From Syngnathus acus (taxonomy: Eukaryota > Chordata > Actinopteri > Syngnathiformes > Syngnathidae), in assembly GCF_901709675.1 (NCBI RefSeq), contig NC_051092.1:15230991-15294990 (forward strand): a DNA stretch of 64,000 nt, in the 5' to 3' direction. The translations under genes and the position numbers were made by a program. The notes beneath the pieces were generated by a model, which ran no database searches, was not told where the DNA came from, and worked only from the letters and a program-made list of their open reading frames with translations. Shown in pieces: positions 22,278-33,319 of this stretch; within the stretch, counting starts at the first letter, position 1; every line of letters starts with the position of its first letter.

Positions 22278-22289
22278 ACAGGAGGGATA
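22278..22289 (+). promoter_or_regulatory. 3' polypurine tract of ERV-2
   Basis: ACAGGAGGGATA directly abuts the 3' LTR start TGTTAGGG at 22290. It is nearly the same as the tract at 21044 and the ERV-1 tract. Confidence 0.8.
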
Positions 22290-22718
22290 TGTTAGGGTTT
22301 ACAGATCATCTTGATCGTATGATTATGTTGGAATATAACCTGTAATAATTAACCTAGCTTGTCCTGTCTTAACAAAAGTAGTAGAACAAAGTGCTAAGAT
22401 CTTTTGAACTGATTGACTAGCTGCAGAGGAAGCAATCAAAGTTGCTTTGTTTACACAACGTCGTAAAAGACCCCCTGCTATGCTTTGATCAGCAGGCCAG
22501 GGGCTTCAACCCCATCCTGTCCACTCTCACCCCCACTCTCACCCCCACTCTGTTTCTCTCAATAAAAATGCTACTGCAGGAGGCCTGAGTCAGACCTCAT
22601 TAGATCATCGCTGTACGCACAGCGACGAATGGACTCTCCACCTGCAGGTGTTTAAAAGGACTTACTTGTCTCCCGCGTGGTTCTTGCAAAATAAGTTAGA
22701 GTGAGCGCCACCCTAACA
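22290..22718 (+). repeat. 3' LTR of ERV-2
   Basis: The 429-bp LTR ends CCCTAACA before the duplication CTATA. It has one extra 12-bp CCCCCACTCTCA unit compared with the 5' LTR and about four base differences. Confidence 0.93.
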
Positions 22719-22756
22719 CTATAAAACGCAGCAATGGGCGGCGTTGACTTGCTAGT

Positions 22757-23000
22757 CATGTCAAGTCAAGTTTATTTGTATAGCCCTAAATCACAAGCAA
22801 TCTCAAAGGGCTTCACATAGACAAACAATTGCCAATTATTCTCAAAGCATCCCCAAGTTTTTAGATCAACTTGTCAGTCTGTACCGATCATGGACACAGA
22901 GAATGATGACATGTTTTTGACACTGCTGTAGTTAACAGCTGGGTGGAGTGCAGGAAGGACACCAATAAATCCAATGACAATAAATAAATATCAAATAGAT
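22757..23000 (-). repeat. Retroposon 3' end with TTGACTTGA tail
   Basis: On the minus strand the sequence ends with GGGCTATACAAATAAACTTG followed by the short tail ACTTGACATGAC. This is a common fish SINE/LINE 3' terminus. The 5' boundary is not clear. Confidence 0.55.
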
Positions 23001-23159
23001 AAGCACATTAAAAAGAATGTATTACTCCTGTAAACGATAACGAAATACTAAATAATGTAAAAACCTTTAAAATAAAATTAATCCACTGATTGTTTTAATA
23101 TTAGTGAAGGGTGGGATAGAAACTACAGTACAGCCATGTATACATATCTATGTAATCTT

Positions 23160-23203
23160 TGTGCGTGTGTGTGTGTGCGTGGGTGCGTGCGTGTGCGTGT
23201 GCA

Positions 23204-23252
<49 letters not shown>
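23160..23252. repeat. (GT)n microsatellite
   Basis: A long GT/GC-interrupted dinucleotide run with a pure (GT) core at about 23210-23250. Open frames through it on the other strand are artefacts. Confidence 0.95.
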
Positions 23253-23253
<1 letters not shown>

Positions 23254-23904
23254 GTGCGCGTGAGTGTGTCTGTGTAATTGTTTGTTATTGTGTATTTGTT
23301 TATTTATTTGTTTAAATATTGAATTTACCTGTTTTGGCCACAATGATAGCCTGAATCGAATTTGTGCTCATTATTCATTTTATGTATATTTCCAGCATAC
23401 AGCTTAAAGCAGTAAATTGTACAACATGATTTTGCAGCTCTTACAAGTGTAGATGTTGGAACAGTAACAATTAAGAAATTAGATCAAATCTTAATTCGGG
23501 CATAGTAAATTATTTACAGCAAATTTAATTAGGACCACGGATTTTCTTGGGTGCGCTACTGCTGTGAATATACTGATAAAATTGTAGTGTTTCAACACAT
23601 ACTAAGGATGTGCTATATTGCGAAGCGTTTTCAAACATTTTTAAGTTTCAGGGGTAGGGTGGTTAGGTAGAAAAAAACCATACAAGAACACATTTAACGA
23701 AAGCTGACAACATGTGCATGTTTTCCGACAAACAAATGTCTATTATTGTTGTTTGTTTTTATTGTTTGTTGTGAGTGTCAGTTTCAGTTCAGTTTAAATT
23801 TCAAAGGTTAGATGTTGTATAGTTCTTGTCACATGCTTATCTTAAAACACTGTGTACAGCTGGTGCTCATACTCTTTTGAAGACGGAGGTAGAACGACCA
23901 AAAT
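23253..23904. other. AT-rich sequence, nothing recognised
   Basis: I find no protein motif, element ends or RNA gene here. Confidence 0.5.
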
Positions 23905-24050
23905 GGAGGCAAGCAGGCATGCAGGTCGAGGGAGAGAGGCAATGGCAGGCAGGCATGCAGGCCGAGGGAGAGAGGCAATGGCAGGCAGGCAAAGGTGGTA
24001 GGCCAAGCAAGGAAAGGGGGGAGGGGGAATGGCAGGCAGGCAAACAGGTG
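23905..24050. repeat. GGCAGGCA minisatellite
   Basis: Repeats of a unit including GCAGGCATGCAGG and CGAGGGAGAGAGGCAATG occur about 2.5 times, followed by further GGCAGGCAAA motifs. The open frames on both strands are repeat translations. Confidence 0.85.
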
Positions 24051-24853
24051 GCACACAGGTACAAATCCAAATTGTTTGTAATTCAACTAAGGTTTCAACA
24101 TAAAGGGTTCAAAGAAGTAAACTAAAGTTTGTTTTCTAAATTCCAAGTTTCAAGTTCCAAAAATTACAAGCTTGGAGCAGACTTGAAGTAGCTTGAAGCG
24201 GCCTTTTAGCGGTAAAAAACTATGTCACTTCTATCTTCCTTCTTTGTCTAACTGAGACTGACTACCAAGTGGGAGCAGCCTATTTCCCTGATCAGGTGAC
24301 TGATCAGGTGACCAAAGGCTTTGTCAAATAAAAGTCCATGGCCCAAGGCCAGCGAATCTTAAACAAAAATAAGAGTTTAAGCTAAGGAAACTAAATTGGC
24401 TCCAACATTTGTTTTTTATTGTTTTTATTCTTTAAATCATGTTCGAAATAAAGATTCATTCATTCATTCAGTATGATAACTACTTACCTGAAGTGGTGCC
24501 GCTTTGCGCAATGTTTTTTAAATTCTCAGTTTTTTATCTCTAGGATGCTTGTTTCTTAGCCGGCTGACTACCTGCATTGAACTTCTTATTAAACAATTTG
24601 ATTTCACATCACAGTCTTACCCTATCCATTTTGGATCCTTGAAGCTCATCAAGTCTGTCAAATAGTATATAGTAATATAGTTTGTAGTGTGATATACTAT
24701 TCGAACATAATGAAAGAAGAAATACAACAATACAAAGTAGATGGTTTTGATTTGATTTTTTTTATTTTGGCACGTATACACAGTCCTACTTCACAATTTT
24801 CATTGCATGCATTCATATTTACAACTACAAACCCAAACTGTCTTTTTCTATTA
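24051..24853. other. Unassigned interval
   Basis: Mostly AT-rich unique sequence. A palindrome-like GATCAGGTGACTGATCAGGTGA direct repeat of 11 bp lies near 24290. No gene motif is visible. Confidence 0.5.
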
Positions 24854-26864
24854 CCGTTTTTTTTCGGACTATAAGTCGCGTTTTTTTTCATAGTTTGGGT
24901 GGGGGGGCGACTTATACTGGGAAGCGACTTATATGTGAATTTTTTCATAAATGTTCAAAAATTAAAAAAAAAAAAGTGAAACCGCGATTAACGAACCGCG
25001 ATGTAGCAAGGGATTACTGTAATTTGAATTTCAAGTGACGTCAGCAGCGCGGCGCGGCGGTTGTTTACATAAAGGACAAAGATTCGATCACGGGATGACG
25101 AAGATGACGAAGGGCCCCACGTACTACGAACAGTCATTAGCGGCTTTGTTTGTAAGTGACACAGAGGACGAAGAGTTTGAAGAATTTAAGGATTTGGAGT
25201 GACACAGAAGGTTTGAAAAACTCTTATGGCTTTTACGCACGCCCGGTCCGACTCTACGGAGCTCTCTTTCACCTCCGTGGATGGAAGTCGGGGACCGGCG
25301 CTCGGCCGGGTGGCTGCCAGGGGACGGTGGATGGGGCTCGGACATGGCTTTTACGCACGCCCGGTCCTATTCTATGGAGCTCTCTTCCACCTCCGTGGCT
25401 GGAAGTGCCACCTCCGGGGATGGAAGTCCACGCTGCCACACGCCGGGAAGTCGACGCCGGTGCTTGGGTCCTTGTACTTTGTTAACGCTACAATATAGTT
25501 ATATACTAGATCTGTGGAATAACGACGAGGCTGACGTCAGGGCGCACGCGCGCCGTTGTTGACAAAGGACGAGGAATTTGATCGATGGATTTAATGATTT
25601 GAAGTGACACAGATGGTTTGATAATACTATTGCTTATAATAATAATAATAATTCATTCAATTTATATAGCGCTTTTCGATGACCCAAAGACGCTTTACAG
25701 GGAACAAAAAGGGTGGGGACGTATGGGGGGCGGGGGGGTGGACAATAGGATATAGTTAATAACAGGACATCGGTCAGCAGTGCAAGGAGATGGATGGAGG
25801 AGCAGGAGGGAGCGGAGGTTGTTGAGGTTGGCAGTACAGGAGGTGGGGGTGACGGGGGGTTGGTAGTCCAAAAAGAGGAGATGGGTGAGCCATCGGGGAA
25901 GTGCCGGTCCAGATGTAGCGGCGACGGCGAAGGATCCCAGCCTCGTGTGGAAGCAGCAGTGGACCAGGTGGTGATGCCGGTCGACCTCGACTGCACCCGC
26001 TCGAACGGCAGGCCCCAACGCACCACGGCGGCACACAGCAGAGCCACGGTTGGCGAGCCCGCAGGGAGTGGAGCCCGTCGCCCGAGGACGCCGGACGGAA
26101 GGCCAGAGCTGCCGTCGAGTCCACAGCAGGCGGCCACAGGCTCAGAGTCGGGAGGCAGGAGGGTCCGGTGGTGGTTGTGGCCAGTTGGCTGTTGGCTAGC
26201 TGGCTAACGTAGCTGGTAGTCCGAGGGAGAGGAAACAGATAGGTGAGAGCGGAGCTGCGGGAATGCGAGGTGGACGGAAGACAACACGAGAAAAATAAAA
26301 GAAGAGACGGGTGCACTGAAAACGGGAAAACGAAAAACAAGTAACGGACACGGTCCGGGACAGAAGCGGCAGTCAACAGATCTGACGCCAGCGTTGCTCT
26401 AACCCGGAAGACAACAGACGGTGGGGGAGGAGGCTTATATATTAGTTATTTGATATATAATTTATATATCGTTATATGGGCCTGTGGAATATTTTGAAGT
26501 GCAAGCGCCGTCAGCGGCGCGCACCCATTGTTGACATAAAGGACGATCGATGGATTTAATGAATTGAAGTGACACAGATGGTTTTATAAACGTGTTATTT
26601 ATGTAATAGTTATTTGAATAACTCTGAATGTTACATCAGGCCCGTTCTCAGCTCTTCGTTTGTGTTTATGTCACGTTAGCATACCTATCGTTTAGCCTGT
26701 TGTTGCTCGTTCATGTCTGTTCTTGGTGTTGGATTTTGTCGAATAAATTTCCCCCAAAATGCGACTTATAGTCCGGAGCGACTTAATATATGTTTTTTTT
26801 CACGCTATTATATTATATTTCACCTATATTCCGGAGCCACTATTCGTCCGAAAAATACGAAAGG
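24854..26864. mobile_element. Family M mariner-like element, reverse orientation, carrying a retroposon
   Basis: After TA the left end reads CCGTTTTTTTTCGGACTATA with the AAGTCGCG subterminal motif. The right end near 26840-26864 is a mutated inverse (TCCGAAAAATACG). It is a longer family member with GC-rich direct repeats containing ACGCACGCCCGGTCC and TCCGTGGATGGAAGTC at 25233 and 25342 and further degenerate copies. Blocks at 26480-26590 recur at 46260-46500. A retroposon is nested at 25628-26430. No intact transposase is seen. Confidence 0.65.
25628..26430 (-). repeat. Retroposon with ATT-type tail nested in family M element
   Basis: On the minus strand the sequence ends AGCGCTATATAAATTGAATG followed by an (ATT)n tail (25637-25655 on the + strand as AATAATAATAAT). 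The GC-rich body gives long overlapping frames on both strands that lack domain motifs, so I do not call a gene. The left limit is approximate. Confidence 0.5.
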
Positions 26865-26981
26865 TATCTATTATCTTTTCTCTTGCTGAAATCAGGAGAC
26901 AGTTTAGGGAAAAAAAGAAAAAATACATGGAATTTTAATTGAAGTGTTTTAGATTTCTTGTTGTCCACGAATGCTACTTTT

Positions 26982-27313
26982 GTTACATTCATTCATCTTC
27001 CGAACGAAGCTTCCGGGCATGCCTGAGCCTATCCCAGCAGTCTTTGGGCAGTAGGCATGGTAGATTGTGATTTGGTCACCAGCAGATCGTAGGGCACATA
27101 TAGATGAAAGACAAATCACACTCACAATCACACCTATGGACAATTTGGAGTGGTCAATAGGCATACCACGCATGTTTTTGGAATGTGGGAGAAAACCCAC
27201 ACAGGCACCGGGAGAACATCCAAACTCCACTCAGGAAAGATGAGACGCAATTGAATCCTGCACCTCTAAACTGTGAGGTAAACGTGCTACCCAGCGTCCC
27301 ACCGTGTCGGCCT
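26982..27313 (-). repeat. tRNA-headed SINE-like repeat, minus orientation
   Basis: This is the same family as 15346, read from the other strand. It contains the inverse of CCCACATTCCAAAAACATGC, a reference to a box-B-like segment near 27250, and a TTCATTCATCTTCC tail at the + strand left end. Confidence 0.7.
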
Positions 27314-29138
27314 TTTTATTACAATACAAATTAATTATATTGGTCAAAGGAAGCTGTATTGATTGCTCTAGTTAATTGGTCTTTAACTGCTCAATCCCAC
27401 AGGTCTGCTCACTGAACAGCTTCTCTTTCAATTGGCAATGTGTGCATATCAAGTTCAAGGTCTTGAGGATAGTAGTAGTTTTGACAAGCATTGCAATCAA
27501 CGGCCCTCATGTACTGATTTGCATACGCACCAATTTGTCTCCCAATTTGTGCAGAAAACATGCGTGCACATGTAATGAGTGATATATTAATTTCTCCCTA
27601 CCTGAATCAGACGCTGACTAAATGTAAAAAAAACATTGCGTATTTTCCGGACCATAAGCCTTCAAAGCACTTAAAAGCCTTTAATTTTCTCAAAAACCGA
27701 AGTTGCGCCTCTTAATAAGGTGTGCCTTTTGTGTGGACCGAATTCCAAAATCTGGTTGTTGTGTGGCTGCCGCCACACGCAGGGACGTAATATATAGACG
27801 TAATATGTAGACCTGATGAACCAATCAGAGGACATTATGTTGTACGAAAAATACGTAGACCGGGGCGGTAAACCAATCAGAGAACTGTATGTAATACGTA
27901 GAGTACATACCTTTGCTGCGATTGATAAATAAATATCGGTTTGTGTAAAGCAAATAGTATTAGGAGTCTCTAAAATGGCTTCAACACACCTCATTCAAAT
28001 GATCAGGATAGTTATCACTCAAGCCTACTGCAGAACTTGTTGATAAGGATCATGATCATTTAAATCAGGTGGATTGGAGGAGGGAAACATAAAACACAGA
28101 GATTGACACCTGTGATTTAGGGGCTTCTGACCGACACGAGAGATGCTTCTGACCAACACGAGAGATGTGTTTACTAAATGGACAAAGATTATAGCATATC
28201 GCCTACCAAACATCTACTGAGAATTCATACACAAAGAAACAGAACAAAATGTTCTACTCCTCATAGCATCACAAAACCTTTGCCAAATATTGAAGGCTGG
28301 AGAAGGACTAAGAGATGTCGAGAGACTGGGGAAAAGTCCTCAAAAACAAAACCTGAAACAGGATCCCATGGAATTAAATTTTATATGATTTGTAGTGGTG
28401 AATTATTTAGTAGTCTGAAAGCCCTCTATCTTCGGTAAGAACGATTACCAAGGTGCATTGTGAGTCATGCATATGTAATACTGTCAGTGACAGGGAGACT
28501 GATAAAGGGTCACTGACACATACTCTGTGTGGCCCATCTTACATCTGGGATGTTTTGATATAACAGGGGTAAGTGGGGTAAATTTTCAAAAGGCGCAGTT
28601 CACAAATTTTTGCCTAAAATGAGTAAATCTACAGAATGATGTCCCAACAAAGCTGTAACATCAAGCAACAGCAAGTGACAGCGTGATCTTTTAGGCTGAA
28701 ACAGTTGACCGTGATGGACCTATTTAGGGTGCCTGGAGATTCCAAAATGACCTCTGCAAAACATTGTCTTCCATAGTTTAACATGTCATGTTATTAACAC
28801 ATGAATAACAGGAAACTTCGCTGCACTTAGCTAACAAAAGGACATAATGTCAGCTCATCCTGAAAACTAAAGAGATTTGGCAGAGGTTGTGAATTTGACC
28901 CCTGAAAGTGCAACAGTTAACCAAACTTTGTAAGTGGCTGCTTTGTGCATCAAGACGTCGTGGTTCTGTAATTCTCACTGTTGTTTCATGCCTAGAAATG
29001 GTAACCATTTCAAGTCTTTTCAGATGTATAAAAACCCACTGTAATAACCCAAAGTTTTCTTACCCACTCGGTTTTGGTGATTAGGTCTCAGAAAATTCCC
29101 TTTCTATTATTTTTGGGAGTTTCCATTCTCAACATTCT
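27314..29138. other. Long interval without a recognised gene
   Basis: A lone transposon-like end, GCGTATTTTCCGGACCATAA, lies at 27636 and may be a diverged family M or related end. A 20-bp near-duplicate, GCTTCTGACCGACACGAGAG and GCTTCTGACCAACACGAGAG, lies near 28125 and 28145. The 86-codon frame at 28178-28438 has no motif that I recognise. Nothing else is supported. Confidence 0.5.
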
Positions 29139-29588
29139 TTATCCTGTTCAGGGTCGCTGGGGGTGCTGGAGTTGATCCCATCTCACATCAGACTACACCC
29201 TGAACTAGTTGCCAGCCCGTTGCAGGTTTTGGGGACTGTGATTCGGAGGGCCATCCAACCGTCCACCCGTCTGTCCGTCCGTCCGTTCATCCATCCATCC
29301 ATCCACCCAATCTATCCATCCCGCTTGTCCCCACGGGCGTCATCGGGCAGTAGGCGGGGGTTTGCCAGCAAATCACAGGGCAACCATTCGCACTCGCACT
29401 CACACCTGTGGGCAATTTGGAGTGCTCAATCGGCCTACCAAGCATGTTTTTGGAATGCAGGAGGAAACCAGAATTTCTGGGGAAAAGCCACGCAGGTACA
29501 GGGAGAACTCGACACAGGGAGGGCCGGAGGTGGAATCGAACTCGCAATCTCTGAACTGTGAGGCGGACGTGCTAATCAGTGCGCCACA
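29139..29588 (-). repeat. SINE-like repeats, two fragments
   Basis: A short piece at 29139-29232 (TTCAGGGTCGCTGGGGGTGC) is followed by an ATCC-rich microsatellite (29285-29310). A longer minus-strand copy of the tRNA-headed family follows to 29588, with the inverse of CCAAAAACATGCTTGGTAGG and GCACGTCCGCCTCACAGTTC. Confidence 0.7.
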
Positions 29589-29989
29589 TTGGAATTTCCA
29601 TCAACAGTGGACATTTACAAAGGAGCCTTCCCTCTATTTTACTCGCATTCCCTTGATACTCACTGAGAGCCACACACAAAAATGCTCTCTGTGACCCTTA
29701 GTATAGAGCAGCGGTGGCCAACCCGCGGCTCGCGAGCCGCATGCGGCTCTTTGGCTAGTTTCATGCGGCTCTTTTACGTTCATATCAACATTTGTGTTTA
29801 TTTCTCGTGCGTATTTGCTTCGCTTGAGTTCAATATGGTATTTTGGTCAAACGTGCATGCGCGTGAGGTGAAATCCCGCAAAGGAGGAGGGACAAACAGA
29901 GCGATTGGTTTTGCTGGCTTTTTAATGACTGGTGACTGTGACTACGGGGGCCCATTAGGTCCAGAAAAGCTGACAAGACGCTTGCCAAA

Positions 29990-30337
29990 ATGGCAAGGAA
30001 AAAATGCACAGCTAAACGAATATATGACGATGAACACAGGACGTTTTTAACAGAGTTAAAGTTGTTTTTTGTTGAACGCTATGGCAAGCCATTCTGCCTG
30101 ATATGTCGGACGTCATTGGCGCATTTAAAAGCTTCAAATGGTCAGCGCCACTTCAGCTCACTTCATGCCAATATCGATAAGGACTTTGCAAAAGGGACTG
30201 AATTTCGCAAGCACAAGTTTGGAGACTTTGAAAAGTCAGGCAGAAAAATAGGTACAGTTTTTCAAAAAAATTACGAAGCACTCAGAGACTGTCACACTTG
30301 CATTGTTTCAACTGGCTTGGAACATTGCACGGGCTAA
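29990..30337 (+). pseudogene. hAT H1: N-terminal BED-like domain of a transposase
   Basis: The 115-codon frame starts MARKKCTAK and has FVERYGKPFCLICRTSLAHL followed by RHFSSLHANI. This is a Cys-Cys-His-His zinc-binding layout like the BED-type N-termini of hAT transposases and the host proteins derived from them. The catalytic RNase H-like and dimerisation regions are missing. The frame ends a few bases after an ACTGGCTTGGAACATTGC segment. Confidence 0.7.
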
Positions 30338-30642
30338 AAAGCCATACAATGAAGTGGAGTTCGTTAAAATATGCCTCAGTGACGTTATTGAAATCTTGTC
30401 TCTTGAAAACGACGAACTCAAACGAATGGTCTGTCCCGCCACACATAGTAAGTGAAAAAACTTATTATGTTTTTGTTTGTGGAATTTGTTGAACTGAGAG
30501 TTTGTCTGTGTGAGACAATGTTCATTGTTGAAAATGTGGTCTTTGGTCTGTGGTTTTAGTACTGTAGGAGTCAATTTGTCATTATCATGTTGGTGCGTGA
30601 CATAATAATGTCACACAATAAATTTGGCTGAGCAGAGGGGTG

Positions 30643-30710
30643 TGTGTGTGTGTGTGCGTGTGCGCGTGCGTGCGCGTGCGTGTTGTGTGTGCGTGTGTGT
30701 GTGGGGGTGG
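30643..30710. repeat. TG-rich microsatellite in hAT H1
   Basis: A GTGTGTGTGC-type run with interruptions; the matching tract in H2 is at 33415-33480. Confidence 0.9.
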
Positions 30711-30809
30711 TGTTCATGTGTGCTCATGTGTATGATGTGGCTCTTTGAGATGACACAGTAAAAAATGTGGCTCTTAGTCTCTGACTGGTTGGCCACCCCT
30801 GGTATAGAG

Positions 30810-31334
30810 TTTCAGAGTAAATGAATCCAGATGGTCCAGATGGTCATGTAGTACATTAATGAGCATTAATATGAGGAGGTGGGGGTATTTTAGATTTAGC
30901 AACGGATCAGAGGGTAGAGAGATATTGATTTACCAGTATACAGTTGCTACAGAATTGAAGTACGAGTTTACATTTTCATGGAAATACACTCCACTCGAAA
31001 CATACTGAAACAGTAAAACAGTAAATCCAGTTGTATTAGTTTTGCTGTACTGTAAAGGTATTTCAATTTAAAATCAAAATATGAATATGGGTGGGTAAAA
31101 CATTGTAGCTTTTATTTCCAGGTATTTGTTATGATGAGCATTTCTGTTGTTGGACTTTGTTGGTTTCTGTTTCCTTGTTTTGTATACATATATCTCAGAT
31201 TTCATTGTGTTTTTTGTTTTGACTGAGTTTATTTGAATTATTCTCTCAAGTTTCTCTGAAGTTCTGTTTGGTTTTGCTGCATATCAGTGTTCATTGCTTT
31301 CATTTCTGCTGAAATGAATGAATTTCATTTCCCT
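30810..31334. other. Unassigned interval
   Basis: AT-rich sequence between hAT H1 and an L2 fragment. I see no motif. Confidence 0.5.
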
Positions 31335-31921
31335 GCAGCAGGCCATCATCCCTTCGTGTTTCAAGGCTGCCACCATTGTACCTGTGCCGAAGAAACCTGC
31401 CCCGTCCTGCTTCAATGACTACCGCCCCGTGGCACTGACGCCCATCATCATGAAGTGCTTTGAGCGGCTTGTCATGGAGCACATCAGATCCATCCTCCCC
31501 CCCACCATAGACCCCTTCCAGTTTGCGTACCGAGCCAAACGGTCCTCTGAGGATGCCATCTGCCCGCACCACCAGACTCACCAACAGCTTCATACTCCAG
31601 GCTGTTAGGATCCTGAACTCTCTCCCCCCTTCTGCGTAGCGTCCTGTACCTTTGCGCTATATTCTGACTGTCTGCTGTGTGCACACTTGCTCCGTTTTGC
31701 TCCTCTTATTTATTGTGTTATTTGTTTATTTATTATTTGTTCATCACTCTTATTATTCATTGTTTGTGCCTTCTTGTTTTTATTTTGTGTTGTTTACTTG
31801 TATGTATATCGTGTACTATGTCTTGTCACCGTGGGATAGTGGAAACGTAATTTCGATTTCTTTGTGTGTCTTGGCATGTGAAGAGATTGACAATAAAGCA
31901 GACTTTGACTTTGACTTTGAT
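31335..31921 (+). mobile_element. L2/CR1-like LINE fragment with internal deletion
   Basis: The frame from 31335 matches the reverse transcriptase N-terminal region seen in the longer copy at 59241-62522 ([20 protein letters not shown] through [10 protein letters not shown]). After SSEDAIC it jumps straight to the 3' part near HHQTHQQ. The catalytic core with its ADD motif is absent. The 3' end has CAATAAAGCAGACTTTGACT with a TTTGACT repeat tail. It faces a second copy on the minus strand. Confidence 0.85.
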
Positions 31922-32043
31922 TGGTTTAGGTAGCAAATAATAGGCCTAAAAATGTCTGTCTGAATGATGGACAATTAAGCTCTCAAATGGCATGGAGCAA
32001 AACAAAAAAAAAGTAGAAAAAAATGTACTTGACTTTTCCTTTC

Positions 32044-33310
32044 AAAGTCAAAGTCAAAGTCTGCTTTATTGTCAATTTCTTCACATGCCAAGACACAAAG
32101 AAATCGAAATTACGTTCCCACTATCCCACGGTGACAAGACATAGTACACAATATACATACAAATAAACAACACAAAAAAATAAAAACAAGAAGGCACAAA
32201 CAATGAATAAATAAGAGTGATGAATAAATAATAAATAAACAAATAACACAATAAATAAGAGGAGCAAAAATGGAGCAAGTGTGCATACAGCAGACAGTCA
32301 GAATATAGCGCAAAAGTACAGGACGGTACGCAGAAGGGGGGAGAGAGTTCAGGATCCTAACAGCCTGGAGAATGAAGCTGTTGGTGAGTCTGGTGGTGCG
32401 GGAGCACAGGCCCGTGTACTGCCTCTTCCCAGAGGGCAGAAGGTCGAACAAAGAGTGAGCGGGGTGACTCACATCACTCACAATCGTGGTCGCCTTGCGG
32501 ATGAGATGGGAGGTGTAAATGTCCTTCAAGGAGGGGAGCGAAGCACCAATAACCCTACCAGCCGTGTTCACTATGCGCTGCAGGGCCTTCATGTTATATT
32601 CAGTGCAGCTACCACCCCAAACAGTGATACAACTGGAGAGGACGCTCTCAATGGTGCCACGGTAAAATCTAGTCATGACGGCCGTGAGGAGCACACACGA
32701 GTGGAGGGCAGAGCAGATGGCATCCTCAGAGGACCGTTTGGCTCGGAACGCAAACTGGAAGGGGTCTATGGTGGGGGGGAGAATGGATCTGATGTGCTCC
32801 ATGACAAGCCGCTCAAAGCACTTCATGATGATGGGCGTCAGTGCCACGGGGCGGTAGTCATTGAAGCAGGATGGAGCAGGTTTCTTCGGCACAGGTACGA
32901 TGGTGGCAGCCTTGAAACACGAAGGGACGATGGCCTGCTGCAGGGAAATGTTAAAGATGTCCGTGAAGACACCCGTCAGCTCCCCAGCGCAGTCCTTCAG
33001 CGCTCGACCCGGGATGTTGTCAGGGCCCGCCTCCTTACGGGTGTTGATAGCGACAAGCGCCCTCCTCACGCTATCGGCAGAGAGGCACAGGGGCTGTTCT
33101 TGTGGAGGGGGAGGGGTCTTCAGCGGGCAAGTGCTGTTCTGAGCGTCGAAGCGAGCAAAGAAGCGGTTGAGATCGTTGAGCAGACGGATGTCGCCCTCAC
33201 AGCTCTGCGGCGCGGGCTTGTAGTCCGTGATGGTCTGAATGCCATGCCAAAGGCTCCGTGCAATCAAATCATTTTTCACAGTTACCACCAGATTTTCGTG
33301 GAAGGTTGAC
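32044..33310 (-). mobile_element. L2/CR1-like LINE fragment, minus strand, internal deletion
   Basis: On the minus strand a 400-codon frame (33312-32110) covers the linker between endonuclease and reverse transcriptase, then the RT fingers ([19 protein letters not shown]). It then jumps from [12 protein letters not shown] to the thumb region ([15 protein letters not shown]) and C-terminus. The palm, including the catalytic ADD, is deleted. The 3' tail at 32044-32060 is AGTCAAAGTC-type, facing the + strand copy tail to tail across about 120 bp. The long frames on the + strand here are antisense shadows. Confidence 0.87.
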
Positions 33311-33319
33311 ACTCTAGTC

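Larger units (their letters stand above)
16490..22718 (+). mobile_element. ERV-2: RT-less endogenous retrovirus of mosaic structure
   Basis: LTRs of 417 and 429 bp flank the element. A perfect 5-bp target duplication CTATA is at 16485-16489 and 22719-22723. Order on the + strand: 5' LTR, histidine-type primer site, leader with splice donor, truncated gag, long non-coding stretch, integrase scrap, env surface and transmembrane fragments, an internal polypurine tract followed by an LTR-like start, an env leader peptide, a second polypurine tract and the 3' LTR. No reverse transcriptase frame is visible. The body from after gag through env is close to ERV-1, while gag, primer site and LTRs are diverged. 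Confidence 0.92.
29709..30801 (+). mobile_element. hAT element H1 with N-terminal transposase fragment
   Basis: The ends CAGCGGTGGCCAACC and GGTTGGCCACCCCTG are inverted, and a perfect 8-bp duplication GTATAGAG flanks them (29701-29708, 30802-30809). The left subterminus is rich in GCGAGCCGCATGCGGCTC. It carries a 115-codon frame and a TG-repeat tract at 30643-30705. It is nearly identical to H2 at 33320-34417, which lies in the opposite orientation. Confidence 0.92.

Noticed and set aside
23826-24125. 99-codon frame
   Set aside because: Reads through a GGCAGGCA minisatellite.
25634-26376. Long proline/serine-rich frames on both strands
   Set aside because: GC-rich retroposon body; frames overlap in several phases, have no recognisable domain and end in an ATT-type tail.
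32281-33309. 342-codon frame on the + strand
   Set aside because: It is the antisense of the L2 ORF on the minus strand (33312-32110), which shows clear RT-family motifs.
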